Part shown: piece by piece, positions 17,546 to 27,071 of the stretch | How the letters are laid out: the number at the start of each line of letters is the position of its first letter | Position numbering within the stretch: position 1 is the stretch's first letter | NCBI GenBank assembly: GCA_965267485.1 | Contig: OZ254080.1 | Location: 62,001-126,000 of the forward strand | DNA length: 64,000 nt | DNA from: JANQJA01 sp965267485 | Lineage (GTDB): Bacteria > Pseudomonadota > Gammaproteobacteria > Pseudomonadales > Azotimanducaceae | Direction: 5' to 3' | Notes under the pieces: generated by a model | Seen by the model: the letters and a program-made list of their open reading frames with translations, nothing else | What the model was told of the DNA's origin: nothing | Database searches by the model: none | Made by a program: the position numbers and the translations under genes

Positions 17546-18176
17546 GGCTCACCTCCAGATTGTGTGTGGTCTTCGGCTCGCCGGTAATCTCGGTGTCAAA
17601 GATGCGGTCGCGCACCGTGAAGCTCATCGAGACCATGTCGTTCGCGATGACGCGGTAGCCAACGCCGGCGTTCGCGGTGAACGCCTGATCACCGGCGAAC
17701 TCCGTGGCGCCGATGCCGCCGACGACAAAAAGTCCGGAGCTCACCGCCCAGCGGTTGCCGATGAAGGCCTCACCGGGCAGCAGGTTAATGCCGAGCGAAA
17801 GATCGTAGAACTGCACCTCACGTTCCTCGTCAGTCAGAAGCTGCGCCGAACCCGACAGCTTCTCGAACGTGGTCTCGCCGGCGCGGCTCGTGCCGTAGCG
17901 GCCCTCGAGAAAGAAGTCCTCGGTGATGTGGTAGGTGAGCGAAGCGACGGTCAGCGCACTGGATTCGAAGTCTTCGATGGCCAGCAGACCACCGGAGATA
18001 CCGAACTCGAAGTTCTCGGTATCGAGCGCAGCGAGGGAGACGTCGCGCCGCTCGATGCCGGGAAAGATATCGGGCGCGTTGCGGTCGGCGTCATCGTCTG
18101 CGGTCGCAGTACCGGATATCAGTGTCCCGGCGAGCAGTGAAAGGGCTAGAAGCTGACTTTTATTCCGAGTTTCCAT
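17523..18176 (-). CDS. Outer-membrane beta-barrel protein
   Basis: 217 residues with signal peptide (cleavage after T-A-T-A). The mature part is an outer-membrane beta-barrel-domain protein of the type found with myxobacterial-like envelope clusters: about eight amphipathic strands, ending L-E-V-S-L-G-L-S-I-F-F with terminal Phe. It overlaps the upstream SH3/barrel gene by 31 bp and the DUF4266 gene by 23 bp. Probably an outer-membrane partner of the two neighbouring envelope proteins; specific role unknown. Confidence 0.8.
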   Translation of the reverse strand: METRNKSQLLALSLLAGTLISGTATADDDADRNAPDIFPGIERRDVSLAALDTENFEFGISGGLLAIEDFESSALTVASLTYHITEDFFLEGRYGTSRAGETTFEKLSGSAQLLTDEEREVQFYDLSLGINLLPGEAFIGNRWAVSSGLFVVGGIGATEFAGDQAFTANAGVGYRVIANDMVSMSFTVRDRIFDTEITGEPKTTHNLEVSLGLSIFF

Positions 18177-18883
18177 TCGTTGATCTCCTCGTTGACGTCA
18201 CGGCTGGTCAAGACGGTGTGACGGTGAAAGTCCATGAATACGGTGAAGCGGCGCGCGACAAAAACATCCATGCCGGCGCCGACGGTGAGCACGTTGTCCT
18301 TGCGATCGTCTGCCTGAACGATGGTCGAGAACGGCTCGGTCGCGAGCAGCCCACCGCCCAGTTCAAACCAGGGTGAAAGACGCCAGCCCGGGAACGGCTG
18401 ATGGCGGATGGTGCCGGTCGCGAGCCATCCGTTGGAGAAATCACCCAGTACCTGCGTGCCGGTGGCGCGCAATGAAAGGTGTCGCGTCATATTGAAGGCG
18501 AGAGATGTCGAGACGCCGCTCGCCCCGGCAAAGTCGCCGCCACTCACGGCCCACTCGAACCGGGGGTACGGTCGTCGCTGATCGGTATACCGCGCCTCTT
18601 CGCGACCCGCTGCGCTCGTCTGGCTGAGCTGGCGCTCGTGAATCCATCCGGAGATCTCGCGGCGATCGTCTGTCGTCACCTGTATCCAGGCCGTACGCTG
18701 CTTTTCGAGTCGAAGGCGCGTGTCGCGCGCAGCACTGTGAAAAACCGGAAAGCCCCGGCCGGGGCCGGTGCGCAGATCGAGGTAGGCGTCGGTGACGACG
18801 ACCTCGATATCGCCGGCGTTGGCGGATCGCGCAAGGAACGCGATCAGCACGACCGTGAGAATGCGAAGAATTGGCTGGCCCAT
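18146..18883 (-). CDS. SH3-like plus beta-barrel envelope protein
   Basis: 245 residues from ATG 18883. Signal peptide ends S-A-N-A. Next is a bacterial SH3-like domain (about 22-90; VVVTDAYLDLRTGPGRGFPVFHSAARDTRLRL...GWIHERQL), then an eight-strand outer-membrane barrel domain (FEWAVSGGDFAG to KLGIKVSF). SH3b domains usually bind peptidoglycan or protein ligands. The downstream barrel gene shares the same C-terminal architecture, so the two may be tandem paralogues with and without SH3. The in-frame start at 19021 was rejected because it runs into the HzsA-like gene. Confidence 0.82.
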   Translation of the reverse strand: MGQPILRILTVVLIAFLARSANAGDIEVVVTDAYLDLRTGPGRGFPVFHSAARDTRLRLEKQRTAWIQVTTDDRREISGWIHERQLSQTSAAGREEARYTDQRRPYPRFEWAVSGGDFAGASGVSTSLAFNMTRHLSLRATGTQVLGDFSNGWLATGTIRHQPFPGWRLSPWFELGGGLLATEPFSTIVQADDRKDNVLTVGAGMDVFVARRFTVFMDFHRHTVLTSRDVNEEINEWKLGIKVSF

Positions 18884-18905
18884 GGTGACTCCCGTTGCCT
18901 CGCGT

Positions 18906-21563
18906 CTAGGGGGGAACCGCGAACGGATCGTTGTAGTACTGGCCGCCGACATCGAGCCACTCTGCCAGCAGTCTGATCTCTGCCGGGGTGAGGTAGCCCT
19001 CGTGTGTGCCGCCGGCGCCAAAGCGATTGAAGAAGTTCGGCGACGCGAGGGCGCCGCCGGTCGATAGCACGGGCCGTACCGGCACGGTGGTCAGTACCGG
19101 AATCGTGTTGCCGTCGGCGTCCAGGATCGGTTCGCCTTCGTCGTCGCGCTCGATGACCGGATTGCCGTCGCGATCGAACACCGGCACGAGTCGGTCGATC
19201 AGCGCGCCGTTGACGACCTCCTGCTCGACATCGCCGAACAGCAGTTCGCGATAGCTGACGAGATGATCGGCCTGATCCGGTGACGCGCCGCCTGAGAGGT
19301 CGAGCTGCGCGGCGGGCACGCGGGCGGCATCCATCGCGTCGCGCGGTGAATGGCAGGCCGTGCAGGTATGGTCGGCAATGATCTCGCCCTCTGTATCGAC
19401 GATGATCCGGGGGACCGACCACACCGGATGGATGTGCGTCGGGTAGTGGATGGTTGCGCGGCAGTTTGCCTGCCAGTTCTCAATGCAGGCGGCGCTGGCC
19501 GGTGCCGGCGTCGACAGGTCCTGGTAGCGCAGGGCAAACGCGGCGTCCGGCGTGCGCTGCTCGCTGTCGGTCCAGACATCGGTGAATGACGGGTTCGCGG
19601 CGAGGCCGGGCACTTCATTCAGCGTCGCATAGCCCGCCGCGATGGTTTCCCCCGCATCGACCGCAAAGCCGGCAGCGAGACCGGGCCACGGTGCGCCCGG
19701 ATTGATCGAGGGCGCCTCGGCGTCAGGACGGCCATGTGGATAGTCGCTGCCGGCCTCGTGGCAGCCGCGGCAACTCAGCGTCTCGCCCGGGCGAACCTGC
19801 AGCCAGTTCCGGTGCCTGGGCGTTAGCCGTCTGCCATCGGCATCCACAAGACTGATGGCGAATGGAACGTTCGCCGGCACCCGCATCCTGACTGAACCAT
19901 CGGGATGCACGATGCCGTAACCCAGAATCTCGCGCATCAACTCGCCGCGGGATCTGCCGAAGGCGGTTCCGGGAACCTCCCGGACTTCACGCGGCGGCTG
20001 AGAGACCGGCTTTACCAGCCTGACGAACGTATAGGGGCGCGCTGACGCCGGCGTCAACACCGGGTTTGCGGTTGTCACGATACCTGCCGGCGATGCGTCA
20101 GCGCCATCGATGTCGTAGACGCTGCGAATGTCGAGGATGCCCATGTTCGCGTCGATGAGTTCGAGCGTCTCGGCATCCTGCATGCCGGTCTGTCTCACGA
20201 AGGGCAAGGCGCGATCCTCGAGCACGACGGCCTCGAACAGCACACGTCCTTCAGCCGGTGGCACCACGGGTTGCTGTGTTTCCTCGGCCGGGTCGAACAT
20301 CCACAGCCCGTACAGCGGTGCCGCTTCCGGCAGCCCGGCCTCGATTGCCGCATCGCTGCAGGGAACGACTCGCGCCTCGCCGGTGTCGAGGGTTTCGGTG
20401 AGACGGCACTGCGACCAGATTGCGAGGATTCGGCCGGTGCCGTCATGGAGCGGCGTCACATCGGCGAAGCGCCCGGCGAGCGAGGGTGCATCGGCCAGCG
20501 CCCGCGTGTCGAAGAGCGCGGTCTGGCCCGGGTTTGCGTCACCGAGGTTCGAGAATACCGGCACGTTCTCATCCGCATGGCCGTTGGCGTCGACAAGCAG
20601 CGGCGTCATTGCGATGTCCGCGTCGTCTTCCGAGATCCCTTCGACAAGCAGGCTGCCGTCATCCATGACGTCCGGTTCGAGCAATAGCGAGCGAGCACCG
20701 CCCGGGCCGGTGTTCTGGCTGTTGTAGCCATAGAGGCGCTGCAGGCCCTGGCCGTCCGGCTCGATACGATACAGGCTGATGGCATCCCGACCCGGCACGT
20801 TGTCCCACCGGCTGAAGACGATGTGGCCGTCGACGTCGACGGTCGGGTCCTGATCGTGACTCTGGTTGAAGCTGATCTGCTCAATGTCTGTGCCGTCATC
20901 GTTCATGGTGTGCAGCACGAAGGCAGGTTCGTCGCGATCCTCGTCGAGGGCGGCGAACTGTGGCCTTCCCTCGTCGAGGAGGATGGCGCGTGCCCGCCGC
21001 TGGCGATCGCTGGTGAATACGATTCGCCCATCGGGCAGAAAGTGCGGGTCGCGATCGTGGCCGGCCTCGGCCAGCGTGTCGGATACGATGACCCGTCGCA
21101 GCACATCCTGTTCGAGGTCGTAGATCCAGACGTTCCAGGAGGGTTGCTCGTCGTCATCGGCATCCTCGAGAAACGGTCCCCGCATCGAGAACACGAGGCG
21201 TGAGCCATCGTAGTCGGCGGCCAGATCGCGCACGTCGAACCGGTTTGCGTCCGCCTCGAAGATGTCCAGCAGGTTGAATTCAGGTGCACTGGGCTCGGCG
21301 CGATCCTTCAGCATGAGCGTCGCGCCCGGTTCGAACACGTCGAGCGAGCGCGCCGATCGCGTCAACGAACGTTCGGCCGAGAGCTCCCGGGAAGTGTAGG
21401 CGACGGGAAAGTCGACGACGACAGGATCGGGCGACTGTGCGTCAGACGTGAATGCAATCGACACCTGCCCGCCGGTATCGCCGCCGCCACCGCACCCTGC
21501 GATGGCAGCAGCGAGCGTCAGCAATGAAAGCGTGTGAGTCGTCCTTGACCGAAGCTGTCGCAT
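18906..21563 (-). CDS. HzsA-like di-heme c lipoprotein with PD40 propeller
   Basis: 885 residues. Lipobox I-A-G-C (Cys24) then a G-rich spacer; a WD40-like PD40 propeller (FLPDGRIVFTSDRQRRARAIL, HIVFSRWDNVPGRDAISLY, repeated to about residue 350); a middle domain like hydrazine synthase alpha subunit; and two c-type heme motifs, C-R-G-C-H at 598-602 and C-T-A-C-H at 734-738. HzsA-like proteins occur far outside anammox bacteria and their reaction there is unknown. It is probably a periplasmic redox protein on the outer membrane. It diverges from three exported cytochrome-like genes, suggesting a shared electron-transfer role. Confidence 0.85.
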   Translation of the reverse strand: MRQLRSRTTHTLSLLTLAAAIAGCGGGGDTGGQVSIAFTSDAQSPDPVVVDFPVAYTSRELSAERSLTRSARSLDVFEPGATLMLKDRAEPSAPEFNLLDIFEADANRFDVRDLAADYDGSRLVFSMRGPFLEDADDDEQPSWNVWIYDLEQDVLRRVIVSDTLAEAGHDRDPHFLPDGRIVFTSDRQRRARAILLDEGRPQFAALDEDRDEPAFVLHTMNDDGTDIEQISFNQSHDQDPTVDVDGHIVFSRWDNVPGRDAISLYRIEPDGQGLQRLYGYNSQNTGPGGARSLLLEPDVMDDGSLLVEGISEDDADIAMTPLLVDANGHADENVPVFSNLGDANPGQTALFDTRALADAPSLAGRFADVTPLHDGTGRILAIWSQCRLTETLDTGEARVVPCSDAAIEAGLPEAAPLYGLWMFDPAEETQQPVVPPAEGRVLFEAVVLEDRALPFVRQTGMQDAETLELIDANMGILDIRSVYDIDGADASPAGIVTTANPVLTPASARPYTFVRLVKPVSQPPREVREVPGTAFGRSRGELMREILGYGIVHPDGSVRMRVPANVPFAISLVDADGRRLTPRHRNWLQVRPGETLSCRGCHEAGSDYPHGRPDAEAPSINPGAPWPGLAAGFAVDAGETIAAGYATLNEVPGLAANPSFTDVWTDSEQRTPDAAFALRYQDLSTPAPASAACIENWQANCRATIHYPTHIHPVWSVPRIIVDTEGEIIADHTCTACHSPRDAMDAARVPAAQLDLSGGASPDQADHLVSYRELLFGDVEQEVVNGALIDRLVPVFDRDGNPVIERDDEGEPILDADGNTIPVLTTVPVRPVLSTGGALASPNFFNRFGAGGTHEGYLTPAEIRLLAEWLDVGGQYYNDPFAVPP

Positions 21564-21833
21564 GACTGCGTCCAGTTGTTCCAGGACGGCAAGACTAGCT
21601 GCCTCTGGCCACGCAACGCGTGAAGTCGCTCACAGATTCGCCCGGTCGACCGGCTGTCCCCGACGAACGGCGATTCGCGCTGGTATCGCACACCGTAGCG
21701 TGACCGGTCTCACAGAACCGCACGGTTGTCGCCGAAAAGTGTGTCAGCGATCACGGAACCGCGTTTTGTGCCGAGACTTTTGCCGGCGTTCGCCTATCTT
21801 CTTCTCCCTCAACAGGGATCGGTTGAACTGTTC
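21564..21833. other. Divergent intergenic region
   Basis: 270 bp between the divergent HzsA-like and cytochrome genes. It must hold both promoters. I saw no convincing -35/-10 pair, operator palindrome or terminator. Confidence 0.5.
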
Positions 21834-23039
21834 ATGAAACTGTCACACCTCAATACTGTCGTTGGCACCTGGCTCGCAGGATGGTGCCTGATGGCAAGCG
21901 CCGGCAGCCTCGAGCAGGCAGAAAGGATTCACAACCGGCTGGCGGGTGTGCCGCCGACCAGTGAGACGCGCGCCGAGATGGCGTCGATGATCGACGCGGG
22001 CAATGCAAGCGGTGCCGCCTTCTTCGCGATGGATCACCCCGACTTCTACCGCACGACCCTCAAGAACTTCGCGACCCCCTGGACGAACCGGGACTTCGAT
22101 ATCTTCGCGCCGCTGAATGATTACACCGCCACCGTCATCGGCATCGTGCGAGACGACGTGGACGTCCGCGAGATACTGACCGGGAGTACGATCTACGTCG
22201 GCGACGGCAGTAGCGGCGAGCCACCGTGGTCGCCGACAGACAACGAACATTACGAGGCACTCGAGCGTGCCGGTGCAGATCTGGCCGACGTGCTCGTAGC
22301 CCGTGACCAGACCAGCCTGACCGGCGTTCCGGCGGATGCGACGGCGGGCGTCATGACCACGCGCGCGGGCGCACGCGCCTTCTTCTATGCGGGCACGAAC
22401 CGGGCGATGTTCCGCTACACGCTGATCAATCATCTATGCCGCGATCTTGAGCAGGTTGCCGATACGACACTTGCGCCGGATCGCATCCGCCAGGATGTGA
22501 CGCGGGCCCCGGGCGGCGACTCCCGCGTTTTCCGGAACAACTGTGTGGGTTGCCATTCCGGCATGGACCCGCTTGCCCAGGCGTTTGCCTACTACAGTTT
22601 TGAATACGATCGCGACGCCGATCCGGAAGGCGACCGGGGCCGGCTGGTCTACAACCGCGAGGGCGATATTGATCCCGAGACGGGTACGCGTGTCGTCGCC
22701 AAATACCACTTCAACGAGAACAATTTCCCCGCGGGCTACGTCACGCCTGACGACGGCTGGACGAACTACTGGCGAACCGGAGGCAACCGCTCGCTGGGAT
22801 GGGATCCATCGCTGCCCGGCGAGGGCGAGGGCGCGAAGTCGATGGGGCGTGAACTGGCAAACAGCGAAGCCTTCGCCAGTTGCCAGGTGCAAAAGGTCTT
22901 CCGGGCAGTCTGCCTGCGCCCGCCGGCTGACGCCGCCGATGCGGCACAGGTGCAGAGCATGGTCGCCTCAATGAAGTCGTCGGGTTATCGGCTTCGCCAG
23001 ACCTTCGCTGATGCCGCCGTCTACTGTATGGGAGAGTAA
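21834..23039 (+). CDS. Exported mono-heme c protein
   Basis: 401 residues from ATG 21834 with a signal peptide (cleavage near S-A-G-S). One c-type heme motif, C-V-G-C-H at 237-241, followed by SGMDPLAQAF, which recalls the cytochrome-like DUF1585/DUF1588-type domains of planctomycetes and marine bacteria. Four further cysteines near the C-terminus (SCQVQKVFRAVCLRP, VYCMGE) may form disulfides. It is the first gene of a three-gene unit. Function is unknown; periplasmic electron transfer is inferred from the heme motif. A longer start at 21726 was rejected because it precedes the signal peptide. Confidence 0.75.
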   Translation: MKLSHLNTVVGTWLAGWCLMASAGSLEQAERIHNRLAGVPPTSETRAEMASMIDAGNASGAAFFAMDHPDFYRTTLKNFATPWTNRDFDIFAPLNDYTATVIGIVRDDVDVREILTGSTIYVGDGSSGEPPWSPTDNEHYEALERAGADLADVLVARDQTSLTGVPADATAGVMTTRAGARAFFYAGTNRAMFRYTLINHLCRDLEQVADTTLAPDRIRQDVTRAPGGDSRVFRNNCVGCHSGMDPLAQAFAYYSFEYDRDADPEGDRGRLVYNREGDIDPETGTRVVAKYHFNENNFPAGYVTPDDGWTNYWRTGGNRSLGWDPSLPGEGEGAKSMGRELANSEAFASCQVQKVFRAVCLRPPADAADAAQVQSMVASMKSSGYRLRQTFADAAVYCMGE

Positions 23040-23041
23040 CG

Positions 23042-25471
23042 ATGAGCCCGAGATTCCTTGCCATCGCGATCGTAGTGTTCATTGCCGGCTGCAGCGGCGG
23101 TTCCGGAACCGACGTCGAGATCCTGCCGAACCTCGACCAGGGTGGGGCTGATCGCAGTCTCGTCCTGAACGGGCCGCCGCCGGCCACCGACGATGTGCAG
23201 CGATTCAGGGTTCACGTATGGGAAAACGTCGCCGCGGAGAACCGCTGCGGCGAGTGCCATGGGGCCGGCGGTCAGTCGCCCACCTTTGCTCGCAACGACG
23301 ACATCAATCTCGCCTACGACGCGGCGAACACAATCGTCGATCTTGGCCAGCCGGTGTTCTCGCGAATGGTCACCAAGGTCGGTGAGGGGCATAACTGCTG
23401 GCTGTCTTCCGAGGACGCCTGCGCCGACATCCTCACGACCTGGATCGGGAACTGGGCGGGTGATGCCGCTGGCGCAAGCACGACCATCACGCTGACGCCG
23501 CCGGCTGAACGCGAGCCCGGTGCATCGAAATCGTTCCCGGAAGATGCGAGCGGGTTCGCCGCCACCGTTCATCCGTTACTTACGACCTACTGTGCCGCTT
23601 GTCATACCGACAGCGCGGCCGTTCCGCAGTCGCCGTTCTTTGCGGTCGCGGATGCAGAAGCAGCGTACGCGGCGGCGCGCAGCAGAATCGAGATCGATGA
23701 TCCGGCGTCTTCGAGGCTGGTGGTGAGACTTGGCGCCGAGTTCCACAACTGCTGGGACGATTGCAGCGCCAATGCGGCAGAGATGCTTTCCGCCATCGAG
23801 GCGTTCGTTGCCGACATTCCCGAGACCATGGTCGACCCCGCACTCGTGACCTCACGCGCGCTGACGCTCGCCGACGGCGTGGTTGCTTCCGGCGGCGGTC
23901 GTCAGGACGGCAGCGCGATTGCCCTCTACGAGTTCAAGACCATGACTGGGACGACGGCGTTTGATACCAGCGGCGTTGCACCGGCGATGGACCTCACGTT
24001 CGCCGGCGACGTCTCCTGGGTCGGCGGCTGGGGGCTGCGCTTCGGGGACGGCGCGAGGGCGCAGGCAAGCACATCGAGCAGCACCAAGCTGTTCGACCTG
24101 ATCAACTCAACCGGTGAGTACTCGATCGAGGCGTGGGCGCTGCCAGCCAACGTGACGCAGGAAGAGGCGCGTATCGTCAGCTACTCGGGCAGTACGACTG
24201 CCGCCAACTTCATGCTGGGCCAGACGCTGTACAACTACGACTTCCTGGCGCGCAGCACGGCCACCGATGCTGCGGGAAACCCAGCGCTCTCGACGCCGGA
24301 TGCCGATGAGGTGCTGCAGGCAGCGCTCCAGCATGTTGTCGCGACCTTCGACCCGGTCGAGGGCAGACAGCTCTACGTCAATGGCGAACGTATCGATATT
24401 GTAGACGACGCGCCCGGTGCCATCGCCGACTGGGACGACACGTTCGCGTTCGTGCTCGGCAACGAGGTCTCCGGCGACCGGCAGTGGCTGGGCGTGCTTC
24501 GACTCGTCGCCGTTCACAATCGCGCGTTGACGGCAACGCAGGTCCTGCAGAACTTCGAGGCAGGCGTGGGCGAGCAGTTCTTCCTGCTGTTTGGCGTCAG
24601 CCACCTGATCGATGTGCCGGATGCGTACTTCGTTTTCGAAGTCAGCCAGTTCGACAGCTACAGCTACCTTTTCGCTAACCCCTTCTTCATCTCGCTCGAC
24701 GGCAACGCCTCACCGGACGCTGTGCCGGTCGCGGGCATCCGCATCGGTATCAACGGGCGCGAGCCCGAGGTCGGCCAGGCCTACAGCCGGCTGTCGCTAT
24801 CGCTCGGTGAGGGCTACGTGTCAGGTGAGGGCCAGGTGCTCTCGCCGGTCGGGACGATCCTCGGCATCGAAAAAGGCCCGGAGGCCGATGAGTTCTTCCT
24901 GACGTTCGAGCGGCTCGGTGATCACGAGAACGTGCGCGTCGAGGGGCCGGTGCAACAGCTCCAGCTTGAACTCGCGGCGACTGACGCGCCAGACGTCGGC
25001 ATTCGTCTCTTCGATGAGGTCAATGCAACGCTTTCTGCCGTCACCACCGTGCCGATGTCGGCGCCGGACGTGCGCGCAACCTACGAGCAGGTCCGGCAGG
25101 CATTGCCGAGCAGCCCGGACATCGAAGGATTCCTGTCGTCACAGCAGATGGGTATCACCCAGCTCGCGATCGAGTACTGCAACGTGCTCGTCGAGGACGA
25201 GACGCGGCGTCAGGCGTTGTTCCCCACCTTTGATTTCAATGCGGGTGTCGCAACCGCGTTCGCTGACAGGACGGCGCTGCTCGGCCCGCTGCTGACGCGG
25301 ACGCTCGGTGACGGTGTGGCGACCGCGCCCGACCGCGTGGATGCTGAAGTCGAACTCAATGCGCTGATCGATCGCCTTGCAGCGGGCGGCGGCGACGCGG
25401 CGCGCACTCGCACAATCTCCAAGGCGACCTGTGCCGCGGTGCTCGGCAGTGCGGCCATTCTGATTCAGTGA
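23042..25471 (+). CDS. Di-heme c lipoprotein with LamG/ConA-like domain
   Basis: 809 residues. Lipobox I-A-G-C near residue 17; two c-type heme motifs, C-G-E-C-H at 69-73 and C-A-A-C-H at 184-188, in two small cytochrome-like modules; then a LamG/concanavalin A-like domain (about 295-510; YSIEAWALPANVTQEEARIV, GRQLYVNGERIDIV) and a further C-terminal domain. LamG modules bind sugars or peptides, so this could be a surface protein combining substrate binding with redox centres. It follows the mono-heme gene by 2 bp and precedes the Tat protein by 7 bp, so it is operonic. Confidence 0.82.
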   Translation: MSPRFLAIAIVVFIAGCSGGSGTDVEILPNLDQGGADRSLVLNGPPPATDDVQRFRVHVWENVAAENRCGECHGAGGQSPTFARNDDINLAYDAANTIVDLGQPVFSRMVTKVGEGHNCWLSSEDACADILTTWIGNWAGDAAGASTTITLTPPAEREPGASKSFPEDASGFAATVHPLLTTYCAACHTDSAAVPQSPFFAVADAEAAYAAARSRIEIDDPASSRLVVRLGAEFHNCWDDCSANAAEMLSAIEAFVADIPETMVDPALVTSRALTLADGVVASGGGRQDGSAIALYEFKTMTGTTAFDTSGVAPAMDLTFAGDVSWVGGWGLRFGDGARAQASTSSSTKLFDLINSTGEYSIEAWALPANVTQEEARIVSYSGSTTAANFMLGQTLYNYDFLARSTATDAAGNPALSTPDADEVLQAALQHVVATFDPVEGRQLYVNGERIDIVDDAPGAIADWDDTFAFVLGNEVSGDRQWLGVLRLVAVHNRALTATQVLQNFEAGVGEQFFLLFGVSHLIDVPDAYFVFEVSQFDSYSYLFANPFFISLDGNASPDAVPVAGIRIGINGREPEVGQAYSRLSLSLGEGYVSGEGQVLSPVGTILGIEKGPEADEFFLTFERLGDHENVRVEGPVQQLQLELAATDAPDVGIRLFDEVNATLSAVTTVPMSAPDVRATYEQVRQALPSSPDIEGFLSSQQMGITQLAIEYCNVLVEDETRRQALFPTFDFNAGVATAFADRTALLGPLLTRTLGDGVATAPDRVDAEVELNALIDRLAAGGGDAARTRTISKATCAAVLGSAAILIQ

Positions 25472-25478
25472 GGAAACC

Positions 25479-27071
25479 ATGAAGACAAGACGACCACTCC
25501 ATCCGGATGAGCCCCTGCGCTTTGGCGATCACGCAAGACCCATGAGCCGGCGTGACTTTATACGTCAGGGCTTTCGCGCCGGCGGAGCGGCCGTTGCCGG
25601 CGCCGGACTCTTCTCGCTGTTTGCGAACCCGCACGCAGCACACGCCGCCCTGTCGAGCGACCTTGAAAGCCTGAAGCAGTCCTGCGGCATCGCCGTTCAG
25701 GGGGCCGGCAAGATTCCATTCATCTGCTTCGATCTCGCCGGCGGCGCGAATATCGCCGGCTCCAACGTCCTCACAGGGGGGCGCGGCGGCCAGCTCGATT
25801 TTCTCTCGACCCAGGGTTACTCGAAGCTCGGCCTCCCCGGAGATCAGGTGCCGTCGGTCTCGGACCCGATGACCGGCGCGACCGACTTCGTCAATCGGGA
25901 TCTCGATCTCGCTTTCCATACAGACTCTCAGTTCCTGCGAGGGATTCTCGAGAAGGTGACGCCGGGCACGGCGGCCGCGATCAATGGCGCGGTGATTCCG
26001 GCGCGCTCAGAGAACGATACCGGCAACAACCCGCACAACCCGATGTATGCGATCAATCGGGCCGGCGCCGATGGCTCCCTGCTGACGCTGATCGGCTCGC
26101 GCAGTTCGGATTCAGGCGGCAACTCGATGGCACCGGCTGACCTCATTGACCTCGCGGTCAGGCCGACCAAGGTTGACCGGCCCGGTGATGTCACCGGCCT
26201 TGTCGACGTGGGTGATCTTGTCGGACTGCTCGCGCAGGAGGACGCCGTCGCCGTGATGGAGTCGATCCAGCGCGTCTCCGACATGAAACTCGGTGCTGTA
26301 GACACGCGCGTGACGCGGGATGATGTCATCAAGGACCTGGTGCGCTGTGGCTACGTGAAGAGCGCAGACCTTGCCGATCGCTTTGGCGACCCGACCTCGC
26401 TGAACCCCGCGATCGACCCCGACATCGTCGGCCCTGGCGGCATCTTCTCGACCGATGAGTTCGAGGGCGAGCGCGAGTTCCAGAAGACGGCGTCGGTGAT
26501 GAAGCTCGTGGTCAATGGTTTTGCGGGCGCCGGCTGCATTACGATGGGCGGCTTCGACTACCACACGGGCGAGCGCGGCACCGGTGAAATCCGGGATCTG
26601 CGCGCCGGCCGCTGCATGGGTGCCTGCCTCGAGTACGCCGCACGCATCGGCGTCCCGCTGATGCTGTATGTCTTCAGCGACGGTTCGGTCGCCAGTAACG
26701 GTCGCATCGACGACAGCGTCGAGGGGCGCGGCAAGGGTGAGTGGACTGGCGATAACCAGCAGACCGCAGCTTCGTTCTTTCTGGTGTATTCGCCAGCGGG
26801 CCGACCGCAACTGCTGGGCGGTTCGTTGGAAGCGCAGGCACAGCATCAGCAGCTTGGCTGGTTCCGGAACGACGGCAATGTGGAAACCGCGTCGTCGCCG
26901 GCGGCGAACAACGTCAACCTGCTGGTTCAGACCGTTGCGCTCAATTACCTCGCGCTTCACGGAGAGCAGTCCCGCTTTGCCGAACTGTTCCCCGGTCAGG
27001 GGCTCGGCAATGCGGTATCGCTGGACTCGCTGACGGCCTTTGCGCCCGTTGTATCGGGTTCGCTGTCCTAG
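25479..27071 (+). CDS. Tat-exported DUF1501-like protein
   Basis: 530 residues with a twin-arginine signal, S-R-R-D-F-I-R-Q (residues 23-30) then GAAVAGAGLFSLFANPHAAHA. The body has CFDLAGGANIAGSN and MGGFDYHTGERGTGEIRDLRAG, resembling the DUF1501 sulfatase-like family often paired with cytochrome-domain genes. Tat export suggests it folds or binds a cofactor in the cytoplasm. Last gene of the unit; its 3' end overlaps a convergent gene by 4 bp. Catalysis is unproven. Confidence 0.78.
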   Translation: MKTRRPLHPDEPLRFGDHARPMSRRDFIRQGFRAGGAAVAGAGLFSLFANPHAAHAALSSDLESLKQSCGIAVQGAGKIPFICFDLAGGANIAGSNVLTGGRGGQLDFLSTQGYSKLGLPGDQVPSVSDPMTGATDFVNRDLDLAFHTDSQFLRGILEKVTPGTAAAINGAVIPARSENDTGNNPHNPMYAINRAGADGSLLTLIGSRSSDSGGNSMAPADLIDLAVRPTKVDRPGDVTGLVDVGDLVGLLAQEDAVAVMESIQRVSDMKLGAVDTRVTRDDVIKDLVRCGYVKSADLADRFGDPTSLNPAIDPDIVGPGGIFSTDEFEGEREFQKTASVMKLVVNGFAGAGCITMGGFDYHTGERGTGEIRDLRAGRCMGACLEYAARIGVPLMLYVFSDGSVASNGRIDDSVEGRGKGEWTGDNQQTAASFFLVYSPAGRPQLLGGSLEAQAQHQQLGWFRNDGNVETASSPAANNVNLLVQTVALNYLALHGEQSRFAELFPGQGLGNAVSLDSLTAFAPVVSGSLS

